A stretch of DNA of 64,000 bases from Flavobacterium sp. UBA6721 (GCA_002454195.1 DKIJ01000030.1:62001-126000); one strand, 5' to 3'. Shown: positions 34,971 through 44,145, counted from the first letter of the stretch. Notes: generated by a model not told the origin, from the letters alone. Program-made: numbers and translations.

Positions 34971-36116
34971 CTATAAATAACGTCCAACCCTCAATAATGC
35001 TTTGATAAAAAGTGTTTTTGGGCATTTCAGAATAACCTTGATGTCTTCGATTAAGGTGGTATCTTCATCTAGGAATTTAAAAATTAATGCTGGATTTCCT
35101 TTTTTAAACATGGAAGAAAAAATAAGAGAACCTACTTCGTTTTTTCGGTGCAAAATGTCCAATAAAAGCAAATCATAGAACCAAAATCGGTTGTTTTGAT
35201 GAAATTTTCTAAAATCGTTTTCCTTTTGTATAAAATCCACTAATCGGGATGATTGTTTGTCGGCATTTTTAAAAGTATAACCGGTGCTGGCTTTCGTCCA
35301 TCCTCCGGCAGTGCCAATGTTTAGTACTCTTTTAGTGTTTTTTTTCCAAAAAGGATAAGAAGTCATCGGGATGCTGCCTTGCTCTTTTTCGATAATTTGA
35401 TAGTGGCTGATGCCTAACTTTTGAATGTAATTTTCAATCTCTTCTTCGTATTCTTTATTATCTAAAAGATGTTCCGAAAACAAGGTGTATTCCAATAACG
35501 CTTCTTTTTCCGAAAAAGGCAGTACATACATGAATCGGGTATTTCCTTTTTGGGCAACCGAAAAATCCATAAAAGTGGCTTCTTTGGGATTAAATACCGA
35601 TTCGGATGATTGTATGTGCCAACCAATAAAATGTTGTTGTAAAACGCGAAATTTGGACTGTTGCGTTAATGTATTTCTGTTCCAAATACTATTTAAAACT
35701 TGGTCACAAGTGAACTCGGCATTTTCTGTCGAAACATAGACATGGGTGTCTAATTCGTTAATGTTGGTTACTTTTTCGTTTAAGAAGGTAATGTTTGTTT
35801 CTTTCGAAAGAGCATCAAAAACAAAACTGTAAAAATCAATCCCACTGATTTTGCAATATTCATAGGGATTTATATCTAAATTGCGTTTGAAATTTTCATT
35901 GGCAAACCAAGCTGAATCCCATTTTTTACTAATCACAGCTTCCCAAATTGTGTTTTCTTTTTGCCAAAAACACCAGGTTCTATCGTTGGCTTTTTTAGAA
36001 GACGCATCTACTAACAAAATGTTTTTGTCTTTAAAATTTCCAGATTGTAGCATTTTGTAAGCTGTCATTAGAGCAGCTAAACCAGAACCGGTAAAAATAT
36101 AATGATAGTGTTTCAT
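34971..36116 (-). CDS. crtY: Lycopene beta-cyclase
   Basis: This 381-residue FAD-dependent enzyme would close the beta-rings of lycopene in carotenoid (zeaxanthin-type pigment) synthesis. The dinucleotide motif is YIFTGSGLAALMTAY (residues 6-20). The CrtY signatures DRTWCFWQ (about residue 48) and GTAGGWTKASTGYTF (about residue 270) are present. It overlaps the thioredoxin gene upstream by four bases, so it is translated from a transcript that begins with a TonB receptor. That is not a usual carotenoid operon; no other crt gene is in the window. Confidence 0.9.
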   Translation of the reverse strand: MKHYHYIFTGSGLAALMTAYKMLQSGNFKDKNILLVDASSKKANDRTWCFWQKENTIWEAVISKKWDSAWFANENFKRNLDINPYEYCKISGIDFYSFVFDALSKETNITFLNEKVTNINELDTHVYVSTENAEFTCDQVLNSIWNRNTLTQQSKFRVLQQHFIGWHIQSSESVFNPKEATFMDFSVAQKGNTRFMYVLPFSEKEALLEYTLFSEHLLDNKEYEEEIENYIQKLGISHYQIIEKEQGSIPMTSYPFWKKNTKRVLNIGTAGGWTKASTGYTFKNADKQSSRLVDFIQKENDFRKFHQNNRFWFYDLLLLDILHRKNEVGSLIFSSMFKKGNPALIFKFLDEDTTLIEDIKVILKCPKTLFIKALLRVGRYL

Positions 36117-36616
36117 GGATTTGGGAACGAATTCTTCTCAAAAATAGCTATTTCTTGTGTTTTTTCGAGTATTCGAATCAGTTCTTTCGCTTTTAAGTAG
36201 GATTGTTTTTGGAACAAAATGTCTTTTTTAGTATCTAGAATAGTAATAGTAGGGTAGCTAACTTGTTTGTTTACGGTGGCTAAAGCTGTGGCTAATTCAT
36301 GAATTCCGGTGTTTTGTCCCGTTGGTTTGTATTTGAAGATGTAATTGTTGAAAGTAATGTCGTTTTTACTTTCTGCATTCAAAACAACAAAATAGAATTG
36401 CTCATTTAACATTTGGATAATATCTTGATTTTTCAAAGTTGAATTTTCCATAATAGCACAGTATTTACACCAATTGGTATGAATGTAAACGATTATGGGT
36501 TTCGGGTTTTGGATTGCTAATTTTTCTACTTCTTCAAACGAATAGCTTTTCAGTTGGGCAAAACCAAAAGGAATTACCCAAAAGAAAATCACTGTTATGT
36601 AGAAAAGCTTTCTCAT
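36113..36616 (-). CDS. Exported thioredoxin-like protein
   Basis: This 167-residue protein begins with a signal peptide (MRKLFYITVIFFWVIPFGFAQ). The thioredoxin fold has the redox motif HTNWCKYCAIMENSTL (about residue 46) and the cis-Pro strand VSYPTITILDTKKD (about residue 125). It is of the DUF255/thioredoxin_7 style. It overlaps the TonB receptor stop by one base and the crtY start by four, so all three are coupled. It could keep a metal-binding Cys pair of the receptor reduced (inference). Confidence 0.85.
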   Translation of the reverse strand: MRKLFYITVIFFWVIPFGFAQLKSYSFEEVEKLAIQNPKPIIVYIHTNWCKYCAIMENSTLKNQDIIQMLNEQFYFVVLNAESKNDITFNNYIFKYKPTGQNTGIHELATALATVNKQVSYPTITILDTKKDILFQKQSYLKAKELIRILEKTQEIAIFEKNSFPNP

Positions 36617-38868
36617 TATTTTAAAGTATAGCGCAATCCAAAAAAGCTTCTGATGCCTTGATTGGGTCCATAAACATAACTTGGATCAAAGCTTAAAGCG
36701 TATGGATTTTCGGCTGTAGCCTGAATATTGCCATTAGTATCGTATTCCACATTTTTGTCAAAAGGATCATGAGCACGGGCAATAATAAAAGGATTTCCCT
36801 TGTTAGGCGTCCAGTTTAGCAGGTTTTTTATACCGGCATATATCTCAATATTTTTGAACTTGTTGAAAGTGAATTGGATGTTTTGAATGCTCCAAGTAGG
36901 GGAATACTTCTTTCTTGGGTCTAAATCGCCAAGGGTAGGAAGACGCATTGGTCCATAAAGATTTCCTGTATAATCTACATCAAGAAATAATTTGTTGATT
37001 CGGTACGAAATTGCCCAGGTTCCTGTGAATTTTTCCGTTAGTATTTGTCGGGTTTTAATACCGTTTTCGGTTTTGGCAACATCCATATATGTGGCTCCCA
37101 GAATCAATTTTAAACCGGAGTTGAAAACCATGTCAATGTTGGTACTAATTCCTTTGGTAACGGCATAACCATCCAGGTTTTTGTAGATAATCTCATTCGG
37201 GTTGGTGTCATAATCCGGAATTATGGAGTTGGAAAAATGCGTATACCAAGCCGTTGTTTCCAGTCCGATGAAATTACCGTTTTGAGTGTATATTTTTTTT
37301 AAATAATTCAAATTAGCGTTGTAGGAACGTTCTGGTTTGAGTTCTTCGGCAACAATTACTTTGCGAGAACCTGTAAGTGCTGCATGTTCTTCTGTAAATA
37401 GATTGACAATTCTAAATCCTGTTCCGGTATTGAATCGCAAAATATTGTTATTGTTAATTTTCCATTTGTAAGCCAGTCTGGGAGTAAAAATAGCGCCGTG
37501 GTTGTTGTTGTAATCATAACGGGCTCCTAAAAGTAATTTGTGTTTTTCGGCTACGGTTATTTCGTCCTGAACAAATAAACTTGGAATCCAATTGATGTCT
37601 TTTGTCTCAGTTGCCGGTGTATTATCGTTGTAGTATTGATAGCGAATTGCAGTTCCAAAAAGCAAATCGTGATGGCTAATTTTTTTGTCCCAGGTCAATT
37701 GTCCATAACCAATGCGTTGTTGTGCTAAATATGGAGTGTTTCCATATACTGAATTTTGGTCGTGGTCGGTATAAGAGAAAGAGAAAAGCATTTTTTCTTT
37801 TATAGGAAGTTCGTAAGCTCCTAATAATTCCCATCTTTTAGTGTAAATACCTTCACCGTAAATTTCGCTACCACCTCTGTATTGTTTATTCCATTGCATT
37901 TCTCCGCCCCAACGGTCTTCGTAGAAAAATCTTCCTGCCATTGAAAACAACTTGTTGCTTTTTCGGCTAAAGTTCCATTTTTGGAAAACAGAGATTCGAT
38001 CTTGCAAAGTCACATCGGTAAAATTATCCTTGTTGTTGTCAATCGGATTGCTGTAATTTAAATAATTTACTCCGGTTAAAACCGATGCGAATTTATTGAT
38101 ATTGGCTTTAAAACCTAAATCAAGATTGAATTCTCCCCAATTGGTAGCGTAACTGTCTGCTGAAAATACAGGGGCATTGTTTGGGTTTTTAGTGATGATG
38201 TTAATTAATCCACCTACTGCTTCACTTCCGTAAAGAGAAGAGGCCGGACCTTTTACAATTTCAATTCGTTCCAATAATGAATTGGGAATTCCAGACAAAC
38301 CATAAACAGTAGAAAGTCCACTTACTATAGGCATTCCGTCGATAAGCACTAAGGTGTAAGGTCCTTCTAATCCGTTGATATGGATATCACCCGTGTTGCA
38401 TACATTACAGTTTAGTTGCGGACGTACTCCATTTACATTTTGTAGCGCTTCAAAAATATTTGATGTTGGGTTTTTTTTGAAAAAAACAGGCTTGTATACT
38501 TCGACAGGAACAGCACTTTCTAAGCGATTGACTGCCTTTAAAGTTCCAGTAACAACCACTTCGTCTAGGCTGTTATTTTCTTTTAAATCAAAATTCAAAT
38601 AGATTTCGGTAGTGTCTGAAATTTGAATCTTCTTAGTCTGACTTTTTAATCCAGTATAAGTGGCTATCACTTCATATTCTCCAATTGGAATTTTTGAGAT
38701 ACTATAATTGCCTTCTTCATTGCTAATCGTTGCTTTTTAGATGTTTTTCATTAGGATATTAGCATAATGAAGCGGCACGCCATCAGAAGTTATTTTCCCT
38801 TTAAGGTTGGCTTGCGCAAATGAAATTGTGCTGGTGAGAACACTAAAAACAATTATTAGTTTTTTCAC
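36616..38868 (-). pseudogene. TonB-dependent receptor with an internal stop codon
   Basis: The frame runs from a GTG at 38868 (KKLIIVFSVLTSTISFAQ signal peptide, then a carboxypeptidase-regulatory-like domain) to the barrel end at 36616. It is broken by a TAA at 38739-38737 inside NILMKNI/KATISNEEGNYSI. A single A-to-T change from AAA would explain it. The remainder has a plug (LERIEIVKGPASSLYGSEAVGG) and a full 22-strand-type barrel ending FFGLRYTLK. A CNVC pair precedes DIHINGLEG. Restart at 38670 would lack the signal peptide. The substrate is probably a metal or metal complex, judged by neighbours. Confidence 0.8.
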
Positions 38869-38897
38869 AATAATAATTTAGATTAACTTATTTTTAA

Positions 38898-38915
38898 TTT
38901 TAGACAAATCTAAAA
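38898..38915. promoter_or_regulatory. DtxR/MntR-type operator candidate
   Basis: TTTTAGACAAATCTAAAA is a perfect 7-base inverted repeat around CAAA. It covers the -7 element of the leftward TonB operon promoter and lies upstream of the rightward Nramp promoter. The likely repressor is encoded at 40918-41571. Confidence 0.6.
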
Positions 38916-38934
38916 ATTATATTTTATATAACAA
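38905..38934 (-). promoter_or_regulatory. Promoter of the TonB receptor-thioredoxin-crtY operon
   Basis: On the minus strand TTG at 38934-38932, exactly 19 bases, then TAGATTTG at 38912-38905, a full consensus match. Transcription should begin near 38900, 32 bases ahead of the GTG start. The -7 element lies within the inverted repeat at 38898-38915. Confidence 0.7.
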
Positions 38935-38945
38935 AAAAATATAAT

Positions 38946-38953
38946 TACATTTG
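38946..38953 (+). promoter_or_regulatory. -7 element of the Nramp transporter promoter
   Basis: TACATTTG fits TAnnTTTG, with TTA 19 bases upstream at 38924-38926. The sequence running on from it, TTTGCCTTAACTAGTTAG, contains the palindrome TAACTAGTTA at the expected start site. It resembles, from memory, the Bacillus MntR box (TTTGCCTTAAGG). Confidence 0.5.
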
Positions 38954-38975
38954 CCTTAACTAGTTAGTAAATAGA

Positions 38976-40844
38976 ATGGGAAAGTCACTTGAAGAAGTAC
39001 ATCAGTCGGTTTCGACACAAAATAAAAAATCTGTTTTTAGAAAAATAATGGCCTTTTTTGGTCCTGCCTATTTGATTAGTGTGGGTTATATGGATCCAGG
39101 AAACTGGGCTACGGATTTAGCTGGAGGAAGTCAGTTTGGTTATTCCTTACTTTGGGTTTTATTGATGAGTAATTTGATGGCTTTGTTATTGCAAAGTCTC
39201 AGTGCGCGATTGGGAATAGTTACCCAGCGTGATTTGGCTCAGGCTTCCAGAGAAACCTATTCGCCTTTTATTAATTACATTTTATATTTTCTAGCTGAGA
39301 TTGCCATTGCGGCTTGTGATTTGGCTGAGGTTTTAGGGATGGCTATTGGGATTAATTTGCTTTTTGGTATTCCATTGATTGAAGGTGTTCTTATTACGGT
39401 TTTGGATACTTTTTTATTGTTATTTCTAATCAATAGAGGAATTCGAAAAATGGAAGCTTTTATTATTGCTTTGGTGACGGTAATAGGTGTTTCTTTCATT
39501 TTCGAAATGATTTTTGCTCAACCTGAACTCGATAAAGTGGTTTTAGGATTAATTCCTTCAATGCCAAATGAAGCCGCTCTCTATATTGCCATTGGGATTA
39601 TTGGAGCAACAGTCATGCCCCACAATTTGTATTTGCATTCTTCTTTGGTACAAACCCGAAAATTTGATAGAACTCCTGTGGGAATTAAGCAGGCATTGAA
39701 ATATAATTTTATCGATTCGGCTATTGCGTTGAATCTGGCTTTCTTTGTTAATGCTGCGATTTTAATTCTGGCAGCCGCTACTTTTTATAAAAGTGGCATG
39801 CACGAAGTCGCCGAAATTCAAGATGCGCACAAGTTTTTGCAGCCTTTGTTAGGAACAAAATGGGCGCCTATTTTGTTTGCCGTAGCTTTGATAGCTGCAG
39901 GACAAAGTTCGACAGTTACTGGTACTTTGGCGGGACAAATTGTGATGGAGGGTTATTTGAATTTAAGAATTCAACCTTGGGTGAGACGTATTTTAACGCG
40001 TTTAATTGCGATTGTTCCTGCAGTGATTGTAATTACCATTTTTGGTGAAAGTGTCACGGGGAAATTATTAATTTTTAGTCAGGTGGTGTTGAGTTTGCAA
40101 TTGGGGTTTGCGATTATTCCGTTGATTCATTTTGTGAGTGATAAAACCAAAATGAAAGGTTTCCATATTGGCAAAACGACTCAAATTGCTTCATGGATTA
40201 TTGCCACGATAATCGTTTCGCTCAACGCAAAATTAGTTTTTGATGAAATAAACGGTTGGTTAGAAGCTTCTGCAAACCCAATTGTTCTTTGGTTAACGGT
40301 TGTTCCATTGGCTTTTAGTTTCTTGATTTTGTTGCTTTATATTGTTTTCAAACCTTTTATTGCCAAAACTAGAATGGCGATACAAAATCATTCTCCTCAT
40401 AATTTAAAATTGCATTTTTCTAAATCGGAATCCTATACGAAAAAGAATATAGCGATTTCGGTCGATTTTTCATCAGCAGACGAAATTGCTTTGAATAGCG
40501 CTTTTGAATTGGGTGGAAAAGAGGCTAATTATACATTGATTCATGTGGTTGAAACAGTAGGGGCAATGGTTTATGGTGAACACATTGACGACCACGAAAC
40601 CATTGTTGATGAAAAACTGCTTAAAGAATATCAGCAAATGCTTGCCGAAAACGGATTTAATGTCGCTGTACAATTGGGTTTTGGTAAACCAAACAAAGTA
40701 ATTCCTCAATTAGTAAATGCAGGTCGTTTTGATGTTTTAGTTATGGGAACTCATGGTCATACAGGTTTTAAGGATTTGATCTTTGGGACTACAGTGGATA
40801 AACTAAGACATAAAATTTCGATACCTTTGTTGATTGTTAAATAA
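38976..40844 (+). CDS. mntH: Nramp-type Mn2+/Fe2+ transporter fused to a universal stress protein domain
   Basis: This 622-residue protein is longer than usual MntH (about 410-450). Residues 1 to about 460 form an Nramp transporter, with the metal-site motifs YMDPGNWATDL (helix 1, about residue 38) and TVMPHNLYLHSS (helix 6, about residue 210). Residues about 485-622 are a UspA-like domain (KKNIAISVDFSSADEIAL, VLVMGTHGHTGFKDLIFGTT, IPLLIVK) with the GxxGHxG...G(S/T)T nucleotide-loop pattern. The soluble domain may sense nucleotides and gate transport (inference). A DtxR-family repressor follows after 73 bases. Confidence 0.93.
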   Translation: MGKSLEEVHQSVSTQNKKSVFRKIMAFFGPAYLISVGYMDPGNWATDLAGGSQFGYSLLWVLLMSNLMALLLQSLSARLGIVTQRDLAQASRETYSPFINYILYFLAEIAIAACDLAEVLGMAIGINLLFGIPLIEGVLITVLDTFLLLFLINRGIRKMEAFIIALVTVIGVSFIFEMIFAQPELDKVVLGLIPSMPNEAALYIAIGIIGATVMPHNLYLHSSLVQTRKFDRTPVGIKQALKYNFIDSAIALNLAFFVNAAILILAAATFYKSGMHEVAEIQDAHKFLQPLLGTKWAPILFAVALIAAGQSSTVTGTLAGQIVMEGYLNLRIQPWVRRILTRLIAIVPAVIVITIFGESVTGKLLIFSQVVLSLQLGFAIIPLIHFVSDKTKMKGFHIGKTTQIASWIIATIIVSLNAKLVFDEINGWLEASANPIVLWLTVVPLAFSFLILLLYIVFKPFIAKTRMAIQNHSPHNLKLHFSKSESYTKKNIAISVDFSSADEIALNSAFELGGKEANYTLIHVVETVGAMVYGEHIDDHETIVDEKLLKEYQQMLAENGFNVAVQLGFGKPNKVIPQLVNAGRFDVLVMGTHGHTGFKDLIFGTTVDKLRHKISIPLLIVK

Positions 40845-40875
40845 GTTTAAACACAAAGTTCACATTGTAGTGTGT

Positions 40876-40899
40876 AAATCTGAAATCAAAAATCGTTAA
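40876..40899. repeat. 24-base intergenic repeat, copy B
   Basis: Identical to 6204-6227. It lies in the 73-base gap between the Nramp transporter and its repressor, directly before the repressor start codon. Confidence 0.7.
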
Positions 40900-40917
40900 T
40901 CTGCAATCATAAATCAA

Positions 40918-41571
40918 ATGACTTTTTCAGAAGAGAATTACCTTAAAGCAATTTATCACTTAACTGTTGTTTCCACTTCGGGTGTAAGTACAAATGCTAT
41001 TGCCGAAGTGATGGAGACCAAAGCGTCTTCGGTAACCGATATGCTTAAGAAATTAGCCGAAAAGGATTTGGTAAACTATAAAAAATACCAAGGTGTCACG
41101 CTTACCAATGATGGTAAATTAGAAGCCAAAATGATTGTTAGAAAACACCGTCTTTGGGAAGTTTTTTTGGTTGAAAAATTAGGTTTTTCCTGGGATGAGG
41201 TTCATGATATTGCCGAACAATTGGAACATATTAAATCAGAGAAATTAATTAATAGTTTAGATGATTTTCTGGGGAATCCTACCGAAGATCCGCACGGTGA
41301 TCCTATTCCAAACGCACAAGGCCAACTTCCTAAAATCGACAAGCAATTGCTCTCGGATTTAGCAGAGGGACAGAAAGGCATTTGCGTAGGCGTAAAAGAT
41401 ACTTCTTCAGATTTTTTAAAGTACTTGGATAAGCAAGGAATTGCTTTAGGTTCTTCGATTGAAATTATAGGTAAAGAAAGTTTTGATTTGTCTCTTCGAA
41501 TAAAAGTAGATGCGAATCACCTTAATATTTCTAACAAGATAGCGAGTAATTTATTTGTGAAGCTGAGTTAG
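40918..41571 (+). CDS. Metal-dependent repressor, DtxR/MntR family
   Basis: This 217-residue regulator has an N-terminal winged helix (MTFSEENYLKAIYHL, VMETKASSVTDMLKKLAEKDLV). A dimerisation and metal-binding domain follows (IVRKHRLWEVFLVEKLGFSWDEVHDIAEQLEH, about residues 73-105, with the expected His/Glu ligands). A C-terminal FeoA-like SH3 domain runs from about residue 150. It should bind Mn2+ or Fe2+ and repress uptake genes. The neighbouring mntH, feoAB and TonB operons, with inverted repeats at 38898-38915 and 44117-44134, are its likely targets. Confidence 0.92.
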   Translation: MTFSEENYLKAIYHLTVVSTSGVSTNAIAEVMETKASSVTDMLKKLAEKDLVNYKKYQGVTLTNDGKLEAKMIVRKHRLWEVFLVEKLGFSWDEVHDIAEQLEHIKSEKLINSLDDFLGNPTEDPHGDPIPNAQGQLPKIDKQLLSDLAEGQKGICVGVKDTSSDFLKYLDKQGIALGSSIEIIGKESFDLSLRIKVDANHLNISNKIASNLFVKLS

Positions 41572-41584
41572 AAATAGCAGAAAA

Positions 41585-41612
41585 AAAATTACCGCAAATT
41601 TGCGGTAATTTT
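41585..41612. terminator. Bidirectional terminator between the repressor and Feo genes
   Basis: A perfect palindrome, AAAATTACCGCA then its mirror, is bordered by A and T runs. It separates the convergent DtxR-family gene and the Feo operon. Confidence 0.75.
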
Positions 41613-41638
41613 AATTCATTATCTTCGAAAAGAATAAT

Positions 41639-41767
41639 TTAATTACATCCACAATCACTGCCTCCACCACAGTTTTTATCTTTTTTCTTTTTCTTTAAAA
41701 AGAACTTTTTAAAAAGATATACTACAGCAATTCCAAGGATTAAAAAGGCAATGATTTCCTGAAACAT
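41639..41767 (-). CDS. FeoB-associated Cys-rich membrane protein
   Basis: This 42-residue protein has one membrane helix (EIIAFLILGIAVVYLF), a lysine-rich stretch (KKFFLKKKKKDKN) and a Cys/Gly tail, CGGGSDCGCN. It starts five bases after the feoB stop and so is the third gene of feoA-feoB. Small Cys-rich partners of FeoB are known in several phyla and may handle Fe2+ or support the complex. It is too short for routine gene finders, but the helix, tail and position make it convincing. Confidence 0.88.
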   Translation of the reverse strand: MFQEIIAFLILGIAVVYLFKKFFLKKKKKDKNCGGGSDCGCN

Positions 41768-41772
41768 CGATT

Positions 41773-43872
41773 TTATTTTAATAGTTGATAAGCAATCAAA
41801 GCAGTAAGATACGCAAAACTACTCATAAAAATAAGCTGTCCTAAAGGCCATTTCCAATTGTTGGTTTCCTTTTTTGTAATGGCAAGCGTACTTGCACATT
41901 GCATCGCAAAGGCATAGAATAACAATAATGAAATTCCAGAGGCGAAATTAAAGATTTTTGCTGCCGTAACTGGATGTACTTCAGATTGCATTTTGTTTTT
42001 TATGGTGGTTTCATTCTCCGTTCCGCCAACACTGTAAATAGTGGCTAAGGTTCCCACAAATACTTCTCGGGCGGCAAACGAACTGATGATAGCAATTCCT
42101 ATTTTCCAGTCGTAGCCTAAAGGTGCAATTACGGGTTCAATACTTTTACCCATAATGCCAATGTAGGAGTTCTCCAGTTTGTAAGCAGCAATTTTATTGT
42201 TTAATTCGGTTTCAGAAATCGTTTTGTTTACGGTTTGTGAACTGATAATTTTTTCGGCATCTTTAAATTTTTCTCCAGGACCGTAAGAAGCTAAAAACCA
42301 TAGAATAATAGAAATAGCTAAAATGATTTTTCCAGCACCAGAGATAAATGCTTTGGTTTTTTCGATTACGTTAATGGCTACGTTTTTAAACAAAGGCAAT
42401 TTGTAATTAGGCATTTCGACCACAAAAAATGTTTTACCGCTTACTTTCATTACTTTGTTAAGGATATAAGCCGATAATATTGCCATTCCAAAACCTAAAA
42501 GATACAACAACATTAGTGTAAGCCCTTGAAGGTTTAAAAAACCAAAAACACGATTGTCTGGGATTACTAAGGCTATAATAATAGCATAAACGGGTAATCG
42601 GGCCGAACAGGTGGTAAACGGGGTTACCAGAATCGTGATTAAACGTTCTTTCCAGTTTTCGATATTTCGGGTTGCCATAATCGCTGGAATAGCACAGGCT
42701 GTCCCAGAAATTAAAGGCACGACACTTTTACCGGATAATCCAAAACGGCGCATAATTTTATCCATAATAAAAACCACACGACTCATATAGCCACTTTCTT
42801 CCAGGATGGATATAAAAAGGAATAAGAAGGCAATTTGCGGAATAAAAATCAGGATTCCACCGATACCAGGTATAATTCCTTGTGAAATTAAATCGGTTAA
42901 AATACCAGCAGGAAGTTCTTCGGCAGCCATTGTACTTAAACTAGCAAATGCGCTGTCAATGAAATCCATAGGAACCGAAGACCAGTTGAAAATCGATTGG
43001 AAAATAATGAAAAGAATAGCAAAAAAGATGACGTATCCCCAAATTTTATGGGTTAAAACGCGGTCTAATTTGGAACGGAAATCTTTAGCAATGCTTTTAT
43101 CTACCGTTAATCCTTCTTTAAGGACTTCATTGATAAATTGGTAGCGTTTTATGGTCTCTTTTTGTTGTAAACGCTTTAGTTCGGTATGTGATTTAGTAAA
43201 CGAACTTTTGATTTCTTTTCGCTCTAAATTCAAAAAGTTTACATCTTGGGTAATTACTAACCAAAGTTTGTATAACAATTGATCCGGAAAGGCTTTTTGT
43301 AAGTTGGCAAAATATTCTTTGTCAATTACCGATGCATTTAAACAAGGCTCCGTTGTAATTGATTTGTAGCTAACAATTAATTCTTTTAATTCTTCAATTC
43401 CTTGTCCTTTACGCGAACTAATTAAGGCGATTTTAGTTTTTAATTGTTCTTCTAAGAAAGGAATGTTTAGCGAAATCCCTTTGCTTTCCATACGGTCAGC
43501 CATGTTAATCACTAAAATGGTTGGAATTTCAAGATCTTTTATTTGAGTAAAAAGCAATAAGTTTCTTTTCAAATTTTCCACATCCGTAACCACAAGGGCG
43601 ACATCAGGATATAACTTATCGTTTTTGTTTAGTAGCATTTCAATTACAACATTCTCGTCAATTGAACTGGCGTTGAGGCTGTAGGTTCCTGGTAAATCCA
43701 GAATGTTAGCTTTGATGTTATGGTTTAATTTGCAAAAACCAATTTTTTTTTCAACAGTAATTCCAGGGTAGTTTCCTACTTGTTGATTCAAACCCGTCAA
43801 TTGGTTAAAAACCGAAGTTTTACCTACGTTAGGGTTACCAATTAATGCTACGTTAATATTTTGATGCATCAT
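41773..43872 (-). CDS. feoB: Ferrous iron transporter FeoB
   Basis: This 699-residue Fe2+ transporter has an N-terminal G domain: G1 ALIGNPNVGKTSVFN (about residue 10-24), G2 YPGITVEKK, G3 ILDLPGTYSL and G4 VINMADRME. A helical GDI-like domain leads to the membrane region with the two gate segments (GTACAIPAIMATRNIENWKERL and the later AAREVFVGTLATIYSVGG). It overlaps feoA by one base. Two adjacent Met codons open the frame. Regulation by the DtxR-family protein is likely from the feoA upstream site. Confidence 0.97.
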   Translation of the reverse strand: MMHQNINVALIGNPNVGKTSVFNQLTGLNQQVGNYPGITVEKKIGFCKLNHNIKANILDLPGTYSLNASSIDENVVIEMLLNKNDKLYPDVALVVTDVENLKRNLLLFTQIKDLEIPTILVINMADRMESKGISLNIPFLEEQLKTKIALISSRKGQGIEELKELIVSYKSITTEPCLNASVIDKEYFANLQKAFPDQLLYKLWLVITQDVNFLNLERKEIKSSFTKSHTELKRLQQKETIKRYQFINEVLKEGLTVDKSIAKDFRSKLDRVLTHKIWGYVIFFAILFIIFQSIFNWSSVPMDFIDSAFASLSTMAAEELPAGILTDLISQGIIPGIGGILIFIPQIAFLFLFISILEESGYMSRVVFIMDKIMRRFGLSGKSVVPLISGTACAIPAIMATRNIENWKERLITILVTPFTTCSARLPVYAIIIALVIPDNRVFGFLNLQGLTLMLLYLLGFGMAILSAYILNKVMKVSGKTFFVVEMPNYKLPLFKNVAINVIEKTKAFISGAGKIILAISIILWFLASYGPGEKFKDAEKIISSQTVNKTISETELNNKIAAYKLENSYIGIMGKSIEPVIAPLGYDWKIGIAIISSFAAREVFVGTLATIYSVGGTENETTIKNKMQSEVHPVTAAKIFNFASGISLLLFYAFAMQCASTLAITKKETNNWKWPLGQLIFMSSFAYLTALIAYQLLK

Positions 43873-44111
43873 TAAAGCGTAGTATTGATAAGTTCAACTT
43901 CAATTTCTTTGGCTGTTTCCACTCTAATGGCCACGTGTGAACCGTTGACATCTAAATACAAAGGATCACCAAAAGGGGCAATCTGAAGTAATTCGACAGT
44001 ATTTCCCGGTAAGCAACCCATTTCAAGTAACTTTAAAGGGATAATGTCAATATCAAAATCTTTGATAATGGCTTTTTGACTTTTCTTTAAGGAATGTATA
44101 GTGGTACGCAA
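43872..44111 (-). CDS. feoA: Ferrous iron transport protein FeoA
   Basis: This 79-residue SH3-like protein supports FeoB. LLEMGCLPGNTVELLQIAPFGDPLYLDVNGSHVAIR (about residues 28-64) is the FeoA fold pattern. The frame opens with a TTG codon at 44111, with no ATG nearby in the conserved part. It overlaps feoB by one base. A TATTTTTG -7 element (44145-44138, minus strand) and an operator-like site lie just upstream. Confidence 0.93.
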   Translation of the reverse strand: MRTTIHSLKKSQKAIIKDFDIDIIPLKLLEMGCLPGNTVELLQIAPFGDPLYLDVNGSHVAIRVETAKEIEVELINTTL

Positions 44112-44116
44112 GGCTT

Positions 44117-44145
44117 ATTTAGATTGAATTAAGACTGCAAAAATA
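44117..44145 (-). promoter_or_regulatory. feoAB promoter with weak DtxR-type site
   Basis: A TATTTTTG -7 element on the minus strand at 44145-44138 gives a start near 44133. ATTTAGATTGAATTAAGA at 44117-44134 sits exactly there. It matches 12 of 18 positions of the perfect inverted repeat near mntH, read on its reverse strand. Confidence 0.45.
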
